Program-made: the position numbers and the translations under genes | In this document: piece after piece, positions 16,462-24,834 of the stretch | Position numbering within the stretch: position 1 is the stretch's first letter | How the letters are laid out: every line of letters begins with the position of its first letter | Assembly (NCBI RefSeq): GCF_015207425.1 | Contig: NZ_JADEWZ010000029.1 | Span: 1-64,000 of the forward strand | Length of the DNA: 64,000 nucleotides | DNA from: Lusitaniella coriacea LEGE 07157 | GTDB lineage: Bacteria > Cyanobacteriota > Cyanobacteriia > Cyanobacteriales > Spirulinaceae | Reading direction: 5' to 3' | Notes under the pieces: generated by a model | Database searches by the model: none | What the model was told of the DNA's origin: nothing | What the model saw: only the letters and a program-made list of their open reading frames with translations

Positions 16462-17511
16462 CTACTGTTGCATGGCTCTAGGACTGATGCCAAACTTCTT
16501 GCGAAAAGCCGTGCTAAATGCACAGAGATTTGTATAACCTACCCTGTGCGCGATCGCGGTAACTGACAATCTATTTTCTAGAAGCAGCGATCGCGCCTGT
16601 TCTAAACGATATTGATGCAGGTATCCAAAAACCGTCGTGCCAAACACTTCCCGAAACCCGCGTTTGAGAGTGCAGTCATTCAGTCCCACCTGTCGCGCTA
16701 ATGCCATCAGAGAGGGAGGATTATCTACCTGCTGAGTTAAAATTTTCTTTGCTTGATAAAGGCGATCGATCTCATCAGATGGACGTTGGCGAGGAGAGGG
16801 TTTGGGGGGAGAATTAGCTGCGATCGTTTGTTCCAACCACAGAGCCAACACTTCTATCGATTTGCTTTCTAGATACATTTGCTTGACTGTCCCCCGATAC
16901 GGACAATTCAAGATTTGCTGCAATGCCACCTGCATCGCTGGGGTAATGGTTTGAATTGGCGAATAAAATACGTCTGGCTCACCCTGAATGATGCGCCGTA
17001 AGTCAGTGGAAAGAAACTCGACGCGATCGCTTTCCCCGGAGTCCCTGCTCAAACCGATGATTGACCGTAATAAATCGAGCTTAAGATGAATATCCACTTC
17101 TAGAGTAGGTTCTCTTGCCAACAATACCGTCTCCTTGTGTCCTGGGGTATGTGTTCCCAGTAAATAGTGCTGTTTTCCAGTCACATAAGATTCTCCCCAG
17201 TATCTGGAAATAGACGATAGATTGAAGACAAACTCCAGATATTCATGATCTTCAGACTGTCTTTGGGTGAGGATCAAATCATTGTGAAACTCATAACGAT
17301 GCAGGGTTAGCTCGATCCCATTCCTCAAAGCAATATCCCGCTTATAGCCAGTGGCAAACTGCGATGGACAAGCTGCGATTCTGTCGCTCGCATCCTCTAA
17401 ATCGGCTAAACGAGCTTGTTGTCGGCTCTTTTTCCAAAGCCCCTCCCAAGTTGAGTAGGGAAGTCTGGTATGGCACCTCTTTGAGAATGTCGTCATTGAA
17501 TTCTGAGTCAT
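16462..17511 (-). CDS. AraC-family transcriptional regulator (PchR-like)
   Basis: 349 residues. The C-terminal 100 residues hold two helix-turn-helix units (SLMALARQVGLNDCTLKRGFREVFG and VTAIAHRVGYTNLCAFSTAFRKKFG). The N-terminal part resembles PchR, the ferripyochelin-responsive activator, in the segment with LRSIIGLS and CPYRGTVKQMYLESK. By analogy it senses an imported siderophore and activates the matching receptor gene, which is directly downstream on the same strand. The regulator at 27339 is a close paralogue in the same arrangement. A Fur-like dyad 25 bp before the start would link expression to iron. Confidence 0.88.
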   Translation of the reverse strand: MTQNSMTTFSKRCHTRLPYSTWEGLWKKSRQQARLADLEDASDRIAACPSQFATGYKRDIALRNGIELTLHRYEFHNDLILTQRQSEDHEYLEFVFNLSSISRYWGESYVTGKQHYLLGTHTPGHKETVLLAREPTLEVDIHLKLDLLRSIIGLSRDSGESDRVEFLSTDLRRIIQGEPDVFYSPIQTITPAMQVALQQILNCPYRGTVKQMYLESKSIEVLALWLEQTIAANSPPKPSPRQRPSDEIDRLYQAKKILTQQVDNPPSLMALARQVGLNDCTLKRGFREVFGTTVFGYLHQYRLEQARSLLLENRLSVTAIAHRVGYTNLCAFSTAFRKKFGISPRAMQQ

Positions 17512-17535
17512 GTCAACAGGAATCTTTAATATTTT

Positions 17536-17550
17536 TGAAATTTATTATCA
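17536..17550. promoter_or_regulatory. possible Fur-like box before the AraC gene
   Basis: TGAAATTTATTATCA is an imperfect 7-1-7 dyad (5 of 7 pairs) resembling the Fur/Zur core TGATAATNATTATCA. It ends 25 bp upstream of the AraC start at 17511. The region is AT-rich, so chance similarity is possible. Confidence 0.35.
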
Positions 17551-17742
17551 ATAAAATCTTTTAGACGATCGGCCCCTAATTTTTTATTTCCAGGGAAAAA
17601 CGAACTCAGTGAAGTTCTCGAACCTCTAAATCAAACCTTCAGACCTCAAAATATCCATAGCCGATCTTCTCGGTCAACTCGTTCCGGGTTTAGATATACC
17701 GACTCAAAGCATTATCGGTCGTTTCAGTTTTGTCACATAGAA

Positions 17743-17774
17743 TTGACAATTACTTTCAATAAGCATACTATAAT
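17743..17774 (+). promoter_or_regulatory. candidate promoter of the FecCD/FecE/TonB-receptor operon
   Basis: TTGACA at 17743-17748 is followed 17 bp later by TACTAT (17766-17771), which overlaps TATAAT at 17769-17774. The start codon at 17810 is about 36 bp further on. The rest of the 298-bp spacer 17512-17809 shows no gene. Confidence 0.4.
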
Positions 17775-17809
17775 TCTAGACTGTATCAATAAATCCTCGA
17801 TTCTTATCT

Positions 17810-18853
17810 ATGGATGCTTCAGAAGACCGTTCGTCCGGCAAATGGCGGCGGAGATCGAGCATTCTGAGATATCGCATCGTTTTGACCGTTCTCATGGTTG
17901 CAATGAGTCTGGTTTTGACGATCGCGGTATCCATTTCAGCAGGCTCTGTGTCGCTCAGTCCCATTGAATTGTGGCAAGCTTTGCTTCATCAAGGCGAACC
18001 CATCAATCAAACCATCTTTTGGCAATTGCGCCTCCCTAGAGTCGCCGCAGCCCTGAGCGTGGGAGCCGCTTTGGGTGCGTCAGGAGCCTTGCTGCAAGGA
18101 ATGTTGCGTAACTCCCTCGCCACTCCCTCTCTGTTGGGAATTCCTTCGGGGGCGGGATTTGTCATTATCGTGTTGGTGAGTTTGAGCAAGCCCCAAGGGT
18201 GGTTTCCTCTCCTCGCTTGGGTGGGGGCGATTGTTGCCACCGTCCTGGTTTACCTCTTAGCCAAACGGGGAAATCAAATTGCCATTGAGCGTCTAATTTT
18301 AGGCGGGGTGGCGATTTCTTCCTTATTGGGAGCGATTCAAACCGTTCTAATTTTATGGCTGGAGGATGGGCGCATCCAACAAGCTCTCAATTGGATTGTG
18401 GGCAGTTTGAACGGGCGAGGATGGGCGGAGGTGAGGGTGGCATCGCCTTATATTGCCGTTGCGATTTTAATGGCTTGTGGGTTGGCGCGATCGCTCAACG
18501 TGTTGAGTTTGGGGGACGAACTGGCTGAAGGGCTGGGGACTTCCTTGGCGCGATCGCGCATTTTCATTGGTGGAACCGCAGCCTTACTCGCCGCAGGAGC
18601 CGTTAGCATTGCGGGTTTGGTGGGTTTCGTAGACCTGATCGTTCCCCACGGCATTCGCTTGTTAATCGGCAACAACGACCATCGCTGGGTCATCCCGCTT
18701 TCCGCAGCAGGGGGCGCACTGGTTCTCACTTTCGCCGACTTGCTCTCCCGCCTCGGTTCGGTGGAGTTACCCGTTGGCGCAGTCACCGCCCTTCTCGGTT
18801 CTCCCCTATTCATCGCCTTACTCTATCGTTCCTCAGCAACAAACAGCGAATAA
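17810..18853 (+). CDS. FecCD-family ABC transporter permease (heme/siderophore)
   Basis: 347 residues with about nine to ten membrane segments, the length and hydrophobic pattern of FecCD/BtuC/HmuU permeases. Typical segments are LRLPRVAAALSVGAALGASG with GMLRNSLATPSLLGIPSGAG, GSLNGRGWAEV and the late GLVGFVDLIVPHGIRLL. It forms the inner-membrane channel for a ferric siderophore, heme or cobalamin. The next gene encodes the ATPase and their stop and start codons overlap (TAATG at 18851). A heme-type TonB receptor follows, which favours heme as substrate. The start codon is ATG 17810, without a strong ribosome-binding site. Confidence 0.9.
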   Translation: MDASEDRSSGKWRRRSSILRYRIVLTVLMVAMSLVLTIAVSISAGSVSLSPIELWQALLHQGEPINQTIFWQLRLPRVAAALSVGAALGASGALLQGMLRNSLATPSLLGIPSGAGFVIIVLVSLSKPQGWFPLLAWVGAIVATVLVYLLAKRGNQIAIERLILGGVAISSLLGAIQTVLILWLEDGRIQQALNWIVGSLNGRGWAEVRVASPYIAVAILMACGLARSLNVLSLGDELAEGLGTSLARSRIFIGGTAALLAAGAVSIAGLVGFVDLIVPHGIRLLIGNNDHRWVIPLSAAGGALVLTFADLLSRLGSVELPVGAVTALLGSPLFIALLYRSSATNSE

Positions 18854-19677
18854 TGCCCCTAGAATCTCACAACCTTAGCGGTGGCTATACGTCTCATCCC
18901 GTTGTTTCAAACATTAATCTCACCCTGGAATCCGGTGAGTGGTTGAGCTTGGTGGGAGCCAATGGTTCGGGGAAATCGACCCTGCTCAAACTGCTCTCTC
19001 GCCTGCTATTCCCCAGTCAGGGACGCATTCTACTCGATGGAAAGGTTATTCATCGCCTCCCCGCGGTTGAGGTGGCAAAAAAACTGGCAATTTTACCCCA
19101 ACAGCAAACCATTCCCAAGGGGCTAACCGTCTGGCAATTAGTGAGTTTGGGAAGAACGCCGCACCAATCTTGGTGGCAGTGGGATTTAGATCGCCAAGAT
19201 CGTCAAAAGGTTGAAGAAGCGTTGATCCAGACGCAATTGGAAGGTTTTCGCGATCGCGCGATCTCTGAACTCTCTGGAGGGGAACGCCAACGGGCATTTC
19301 TCGCCCTCGCCCTCGCCCAAAATCCCAGAGTCCTGCTGTTGGACGAACCCACCACCTTTCTAGATATTAACTATCAATTGCAACTGCTCGAATTGTTGCG
19401 AAAACTTAACCAAGAACGCCAACTGACCATTGTCACCGTACTGCACGATATCAATCTCGCGGCGCGTTATAGCGATCGCATGGCGTTACTCAAACAAGGT
19501 CGCCTTTACGCTGTCGGCACGGTAGAGGAAATTTTAACCCCTCGCGCGATCGCGCAAGTCTTCGGCGTAAATGTCGCAATCCTGCAAACTCCCGTAGGGC
19601 GGCAAATTTGCCCCCTCAGTTCAGTCCCTATGTCCCCTCAAGAAAATTGCGAAAAATCCCATGAAATTCTCTTTTGA
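18853..19677 (+). CDS. FecE/HmuV-type ABC transporter ATPase
   Basis: 274 residues with a full set of ABC motifs: Walker A GANGSGKST near residue 34, Q-loop LPQQQ, signature LSGGERQRAFLALAL near residue 139, Walker B VLLLDEPTTFLD and switch His in TVLHDINLAARYSD. It powers the permease encoded just upstream. The last 17 bases overlap the start of the TonB receptor gene, which suggests tight coupling of inner- and outer-membrane transport. Heme is the most likely substrate because of that receptor. Confidence 0.93.
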   Translation: MPLESHNLSGGYTSHPVVSNINLTLESGEWLSLVGANGSGKSTLLKLLSRLLFPSQGRILLDGKVIHRLPAVEVAKKLAILPQQQTIPKGLTVWQLVSLGRTPHQSWWQWDLDRQDRQKVEEALIQTQLEGFRDRAISELSGGERQRAFLALALAQNPRVLLLDEPTTFLDINYQLQLLELLRKLNQERQLTIVTVLHDINLAARYSDRMALLKQGRLYAVGTVEEILTPRAIAQVFGVNVAILQTPVGRQICPLSSVPMSPQENCEKSHEILF

Positions 19678-22114
19678 TCCCTATTGTTCCCGAATCAGCC
19701 CAATTTTAAAGCTTATTGCCTGTCAGCCTCGCAATATTTGGCTTTACGTTCTGCTGTTTTCACCATTCCTCATCAGTTCTACTGCTCGTGCGATTCCTTT
19801 AGAGGAAACCCAGCACATTCCCCAGTTACAAGAGATCGATTTTCCCGAAACGAGCGCCGAATTGCTTACGCAAGACTTGCCGACTTTTGAGGAGAGTCCA
19901 GAAGAGGAAATTGAAGAGGAAACGGAAGAGGAGGAAGAGGAAGAACAAGAAACCAATCCCAGCGAAATCTTTATTGACCCCGAAGCAGACCTAATCTTCA
20001 CCATTACTGGAACTCGCACCCTACGCCCCTTGCGGCAATCTCCTGCCACCATCACCGTCATTGAATTCGACGAGATCGAAACCAACCTCGTCCAAGACTT
20101 AGACGATCTCATTCGCTACGAACCGGGAGTATCCACGAGTGGCGATCCCCGACGCTACGGGTTCCAAGACTTTAACATTCGCGGCATCGATGGCAACCGC
20201 GTCCTGATTCAAGTGGATGGGGTGCGCTTGCCCGAATCCTTTGACTTTGGCAGCACGCAACTGGGACGAGATTACATCGATCCCGAAACCCTCAAACGGG
20301 TGGAAATTATTCGCGGACCCGCGTCCACTCTCTACGGTAGCGATTCCATTGGCGGTGTTGTCAGCTTTTTCACCAAAGATCCGGCAGATTTCCTCGAAGA
20401 AGAAGGGGATGATGCTGCTGTGAGTGTCAAACTCGCCTACGATGGAGTCGATCACGGTTTTGCGGAAACGGTAACTGCTTCGGGACGATTGGGACAACTT
20501 GAGGGGTTATTAATTTATACCCGTCGCGATGGCTACGAAGCCCAGATTAACAGCGATCGCGCCCCCAACCCCCAAACCAGCGAAACCAACAGTTGGCTTG
20601 CCAAACTGGTCTATAACGCCAACGAATTTCATACCTTCAAACTCACCGGAGAATTCCTCTACCGAGAATTGGAAACCGATGTTTTGAGTTCCCAAGGCGT
20701 ACTCTTCTTTGGGCGTAATTTTGGGCGGCGTACCGATAGTTTACTCTCTAGGGATAAAGTAACGCGCGATCGCTACACCCTCAGCTACGAATTCAATAAC
20801 CCCGACAGCACCAACTTCTTCCAGATCCTGCGAACGCAAATTTATTACCAAGATGCCCAAAGCACCGAACAATCCACCGAAATTCGCCGCAGTACGCCGC
20901 CCTTTGCTACCGGAAGAGCCAATCGCCTGAGATTTCGCGATTCTCGGTTCCAAAACAGCACTTTTGGCGGCGACTTGCAACTGGAAAGCAACTTTAACAC
21001 CGGAGACTTAACTCACCGACTCATTTATGGGTTTGAAATCTCCAACACCCGAACCTCTCGCCTGCGTAATGGCTTCCAAGAAACCATCGGCTTTCCCGGC
21101 AGGATTGGCAGCAGAACCAATCGCGTGGGTCCCGATGCTTTTCCCGTTAAGGATATTGCCGACACTGACAACTTCCGCTTTGGGATTTACCTGCAAGATG
21201 AAATCAAATGGGGCAATCTCACCCTCATTCCTGGAATTCGCTACGATGCCTATCGTCTCTCCCCAGACCCCGATCCTATTTTTGAATCGAGTGCCGGTGC
21301 TTTCCAGCCTTCAGAATTCTCAGATTCAGCGATTTCGCCGCGTATCGGCTTAGTTTACGACGTTAACGAGGAACTTACCGTCTACGCTCAGTATGCCAGA
21401 GGGTTTCGCGCCCCCACTGCCGAAGATATTAACCCCGCCTTCACCAACCCCGGACTCTATCGGGTAATTCCCAATCCCGACTTACAAGCGGAAAGCAGCA
21501 ATAGTTTTGAAGTGGGAGTTCGCGGCGATTATTCTGGAGTTGACTTCAGCGTGAGTGGCTATTACAACACTTATAACAACTTTATCGACACCTTCGGTCG
21601 CACTATTCCTACTCCCGGACTGGCGGTGGGAAGTTTCCAAACGGTCAATCGCGGGAATGTTCGCATTTATGGGGTTGAAGGGAAAGCAGAAGTGGATTTG
21701 GGGTCTGGTTTTAGCATACTCGCTAGTACCAGCTATACCGTGGGCGACGATTTGGACAGCGATATTCCCCTCAGTTCTATTGACCCCTTCACTCTGGTTA
21801 CAGGTCTGCGCTACCGCGACCCGGAAGAGATTTGGGGCATTGATTTGATTGGAACCTATGCGGGTCGTCCAAGATTGCCCGTAACGACGGATTTACCCAA
21901 TCCCTTCGTTCCCGATAGTTATTTCACCCTCGATTTAATTGGCTATTACAAGGTGAGTTCTAATGTTTCGTTGAATGTGGGCGTTTTCAATCTTTTGAAC
22001 CAGAAGTATTGGCGGCGTGGCGACGTGCGAGGTTTGGCGGAGGATAATCGGGATTTGGATTTGTTCGTGCAGCCTGGAATTTCGGTTTCAGCGGGAATCA
22101 AGTTTAGTTTTTAA
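19661..22114 (+). CDS. TonB-dependent heme/hemoglobin-type receptor
   Basis: 817 residues. A signal-like N-terminus is followed by a very acidic linker (residues about 75-100, mostly Glu). A plug domain then begins FTITGTRTLRPLRQSPATI, containing DFNIRGIDGNRVLIQVDGVRLPE and VEIIRGPASTLYGSDSIGG, and a beta-barrel ends in GIKFSF. The RGIDGNRV plus VDGVRLPE pattern is characteristic of the hemoglobin/transferrin/lactoferrin receptor family, and the barrel has the FRAPTAEDI segment seen in heme receptors. Unlike the receptors at 13563 and 28527 it has no AMIN domain. The start lies inside the ATPase gene. Substrate: heme or a heme protein, inferred. Confidence 0.88.
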   Translation: MKFSFDPYCSRISPILKLIACQPRNIWLYVLLFSPFLISSTARAIPLEETQHIPQLQEIDFPETSAELLTQDLPTFEESPEEEIEEETEEEEEEEQETNPSEIFIDPEADLIFTITGTRTLRPLRQSPATITVIEFDEIETNLVQDLDDLIRYEPGVSTSGDPRRYGFQDFNIRGIDGNRVLIQVDGVRLPESFDFGSTQLGRDYIDPETLKRVEIIRGPASTLYGSDSIGGVVSFFTKDPADFLEEEGDDAAVSVKLAYDGVDHGFAETVTASGRLGQLEGLLIYTRRDGYEAQINSDRAPNPQTSETNSWLAKLVYNANEFHTFKLTGEFLYRELETDVLSSQGVLFFGRNFGRRTDSLLSRDKVTRDRYTLSYEFNNPDSTNFFQILRTQIYYQDAQSTEQSTEIRRSTPPFATGRANRLRFRDSRFQNSTFGGDLQLESNFNTGDLTHRLIYGFEISNTRTSRLRNGFQETIGFPGRIGSRTNRVGPDAFPVKDIADTDNFRFGIYLQDEIKWGNLTLIPGIRYDAYRLSPDPDPIFESSAGAFQPSEFSDSAISPRIGLVYDVNEELTVYAQYARGFRAPTAEDINPAFTNPGLYRVIPNPDLQAESSNSFEVGVRGDYSGVDFSVSGYYNTYNNFIDTFGRTIPTPGLAVGSFQTVNRGNVRIYGVEGKAEVDLGSGFSILASTSYTVGDDLDSDIPLSSIDPFTLVTGLRYRDPEEIWGIDLIGTYAGRPRLPVTTDLPNPFVPDSYFTLDLIGYYKVSSNVSLNVGVFNLLNQKYWRRGDVRGLAEDNRDLDLFVQPGISVSAGIKFSF

Positions 22115-22159
22115 GGGTAGGGGTCTGTCCATTGAAAATTGACGGGGAAAGGGGGAAGA

Positions 22160-22310
22160 ACAATTACCAATTCGCACCTGATGTGAATTACCCAGAAACC
22201 ACTAAAGCCCTCACCCCCAGCCCCTCTCCCAACCCTGGGAGAGGGGGGATAGATACAGTAGAATGCGGGTTTGGTAACTCTAATTCACATTAGGCGTAAT
22301 TCGCAATTGG
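22160..22310. repeat. nested inverted-repeat element in the spacer after the heme receptor
   Basis: The outer arms 22169-22190 and 22281-22302 (aattcgcacctgatgtgaatt / taattcacattaggcgtaatt) are imperfect inverted repeats. Inside them a strong hairpin, CCCCTCTCCCA-ACCC-TGGGAGAGGGG, spans 22221-22246. A second small hairpin (GGGCGCAA/TTGCGCCC) lies near 22361. The 365-bp spacer 22115-22479 holds no gene. The central hairpin is a repeat often met in cyanobacterial genomes and could also end transcription of the receptor gene. Confidence 0.6.
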
Positions 22311-22479
22311 GTAAAAGGGAAGGGGGAAGGATAACTGTTTTCACTTACAGAGTAGTAGGGGCGCAATGCTTGCGCCCAGAACAGCTTGTTTAGGGTGGAT
22401 TAGGCGTAATTTGATGGGTATCGACCTGTTAACTTCTCTATTCGCCGGAACCCACCGAAAGCAAGATTTTTAAGCTGAA

Positions 22480-23412
22480 ATGATGTCAAAGATGTTTAGA
22501 AAAATGAGATTAAAGATGATTCATCGATCGCGCGTTAATAGTTTGGTTCTTATTCTCAGCTTACTTTTAGTGGGTTGCCAAGGGACAGTACCGGAGGCGA
22601 ACAATCCAAATGCAACAATCACTCAGGAAAATTCGGTGAATCCTCAAGAGTCGGCTGAAAGGGTCGTTGCGTTGACTTCTTTGAGTGCGGATATCATTTA
22701 TCAATTGGATAAAACAAAGTTGGTGGGAATTCCGGGAAGCCGTTTGATGGCGGGAGACGAACGCTTTCAAGACCTCCCCAAAGTCAGCCAAGGGCAAACG
22801 CCACCCAATGTGGAGAAAATTGTTGCCCTCAAGCCCGATTTAGTCATTGGTGCGGCAGGGTTTCACGATGCGGTGTTGAAACAGTTGGAGGAGGTGGGAG
22901 TCGCCACACAAAGCACAGAGATTGATAGTTGGGATGGACTGATTGCGTTAACTGAGGAAATTGCTCGCGCGATCGCGTCCGATCCCGATCCCCTACTCGA
23001 ACGTTACCAAACTTTCCTCGCAGATATTCCAGAATCAAAGTATAGCACCCTCACTCTGGTGAGCCGTCAGCCGATGCTCGCACCTAATAAGAATAGTTGG
23101 GCGGGGGATTTATTGAGTAAATTTCAAGTGCAAAATGTGGCAGCAGAACTTCAAGGGAATGCGCCCATTGGCGGTTATGTCACCCTTTCCCCCGAAAAAG
23201 TATTGCAATCTCAGCCGGAGATTTTGCTGATTGTCGATACGGGAGAGGGATTGCCCGAACAATTAAAATCGGAACCGTTTTGGCAGGAACTTCCCGCCAC
23301 TCAGCGCGATCGCGTGTATGTTTTTGATTACTACGGATTGGTCAATCCTGGCAGTATTGACAAAATTGAAGAAGCGTGCATTAAACTGCAAGAGATATTC
23401 TCGCAAAGTTGA
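22480..23412 (+). CDS. FepB/HmuT-type ABC substrate-binding lipoprotein
   Basis: 310 residues. A long charged start leads into a hydrophobic stretch and the lipobox LLLVGC (Cys33). The mature protein is a class III binding protein: RVVALTSLSADIIYQL, VGIPGSR, LPKVSQGQTPPNVEKIVALKPDLVIGA, and the C-terminal RVYVFDYYGLVNPG. Its place behind the FecCD/FecE/heme receptor run suggests it is the periplasmic binding component of that transporter. Several in-frame ATGs lie near the start (22480, 22483, 22492 and others); which is used is unclear. A perfect palindrome follows the stop by 3 bp. Confidence 0.85.
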   Translation: MMSKMFRKMRLKMIHRSRVNSLVLILSLLLVGCQGTVPEANNPNATITQENSVNPQESAERVVALTSLSADIIYQLDKTKLVGIPGSRLMAGDERFQDLPKVSQGQTPPNVEKIVALKPDLVIGAAGFHDAVLKQLEEVGVATQSTEIDSWDGLIALTEEIARAIASDPDPLLERYQTFLADIPESKYSTLTLVSRQPMLAPNKNSWAGDLLSKFQVQNVAAELQGNAPIGGYVTLSPEKVLQSQPEILLIVDTGEGLPEQLKSEPFWQELPATQRDRVYVFDYYGLVNPGSIDKIEEACIKLQEIFSQS

Positions 23413-23415
23413 AGG

Positions 23416-23443
23416 AGTGGAACGCGCGATCGCGCGTTCCACT
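23416..23443. terminator. perfect 28-bp palindrome centred on HIP1, probable terminator
   Basis: AGTGGAACGCGCGA and its exact reverse complement meet at 23429/23430 with no loop. The centre is GCGATCGC. It begins 4 bp after the stop of the binding-protein gene and is followed by TTTCGC rather than a long T run. It could act as a hairpin terminator or mRNA stabiliser. Confidence 0.5.
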
Positions 23444-23591
23444 TTCGCAATAAAGGAATGGTAGACCTGCCAAGACAAAACAAAAACCCAAAATTGAAAA
23501 AAGGGTACATTTGCAGTGCCATTCCTGCACCGGGATTACTACCGAAAATCTCCCCGAATATCTGGGAAAGCTGAATGCTTACTGCTATCCA

Positions 23592-24650
23592 CTAATTTTG
23601 CAATTCTCCCGCTTGCCAATTCCCTTCAACGCGAGTGCCATCGGCAAAAATATACACGCCTGACCCCTCTTTATCGCCATTGCTAAATTGTCCTTCGTAG
23701 CGGTCGCCGTTGGCATAGGTACACATTCCCGTCCCATTGAGTTCGCCACCTTGGAATTGTCCTTCACAGCGATCGCGGTTGGCAAAGATATACGCACCTT
23801 GACCGTGGAACTGACCGTCTTTGAACTCCCCTTCGTAGCGATTGCCATTCGCGAACGTAAAGACTCCCGTCCCATTAAATTGACCGTTTTGGAATTCTCC
23901 CGTGTAGACCCCTTCACCCTCTAGGGTAAATGTGCCTTCTCCTTGGGGTTTCCCATCAACAAAAGTCCCTTCGTAGCGGTTGCCATTGGCATAGGTTCTC
24001 ACCCCAGTTCCATTGAACTTCCCGTCTTGGAATTCTCCTTCATAGGTTCCGCCGTCGGCAAAAGTGTAGGTTCCCGTTCCGTTGGGTTGACCGTTGCTCA
24101 GTTCGCCAGTGTAGCTATTTCCGTTGCTATAGGTACACTCTCCAGAACCGCTAATCTGACCGTTACTTACAACTCCGCTACATTTATCTCCATCTTGGAA
24201 TGTAAATGTGCCTTGTCCTTGGGGTTGACCGTCTTGGAATTCTCCTTCGTAGCGACCCCCATCGGCAGAAATATACGCTCCGGTTCCGTTGGGTTGACCG
24301 TTTTTGAAAGTGCCTTCGTAGCGATCGCCATCGGCATACTGCCAAACCCCTTGACCTTCAATCTGACCGCCTTTGAATTCTCCTTCGTAACGACCCCCAT
24401 CGGCAAAGGTATAAATGCCTTGTCCTTCCGGTTGACCGCTGGCAAAAGCACCTTCGTAGCGATCGCCGTTGGCATACTCGCACATCCCTTGACCGTTCAA
24501 CGTACCGGATGTAATTTCTCCTTCGCAGCGACCGCCATCGGGAAGGGTAATTGTCCCTGCGAGTGCGGGTTGTATATTGCCGAGATAGCCAACAGTTTCA
24601 AAGCTCGCAGCAATTAATAGTGCAATACTCAATCGATGAATTAAACGCAC
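23592..24650 (-). CDS. MORN-repeat protein, exported
   Basis: 352 residues. A signal peptide (to about residue 31, ALA-G) is followed by about 14 copies of a 23-residue MORN repeat (pattern GxYxGEFxxGxxxGxGxxxxxxG), for example YEGEFKGGQIEGQGVW and YTGEFQNGQFNGTGVF. MORN repeats form an extended beta-structure that binds lipids or proteins and often acts as a scaffold. The signal peptide suggests a periplasmic or outer-envelope place. It lies downstream of the TonB gene on the same strand, 185 bp away; a joint role is possible but not shown. The role is otherwise unknown. Confidence 0.88.
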   Translation of the reverse strand: MRLIHRLSIALLIAASFETVGYLGNIQPALAGTITLPDGGRCEGEITSGTLNGQGMCEYANGDRYEGAFASGQPEGQGIYTFADGGRYEGEFKGGQIEGQGVWQYADGDRYEGTFKNGQPNGTGAYISADGGRYEGEFQDGQPQGQGTFTFQDGDKCSGVVSNGQISGSGECTYSNGNSYTGELSNGQPNGTGTYTFADGGTYEGEFQDGKFNGTGVRTYANGNRYEGTFVDGKPQGEGTFTLEGEGVYTGEFQNGQFNGTGVFTFANGNRYEGEFKDGQFHGQGAYIFANRDRCEGQFQGGELNGTGMCTYANGDRYEGQFSNGDKEGSGVYIFADGTRVEGNWQAGELQN

Positions 24651-24834
24651 GATAAACCTCCTAATTATGAAATGGTTTTAAATTTGCTACACAAGGCTGA
24701 CGGGGGATGGGGGAAGCTGGGGGAGCTTTCTTGAGACGCGGTGACGCGGAGATACGGGGACGCGGTGAGATATCTGTCGCATTGTTTTCGCGATTTCATA
24801 GAAAAATGTTTGTTGTATAAATTGGTCAAGTTTC

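Noticed and set aside
16178-16537. Open frame of 119 codons on the plus strand between receptor and AraC genes
   Set aside because: It overlaps the starts and ends of both flanking genes and the 21-bp operator repeats, has no recognisable domain and no ribosome site.
23688-24617. Plus-strand frames opposite the MORN protein
   Set aside because: Shadow of the 69-bp MORN repeats; no domain in the translated frame.
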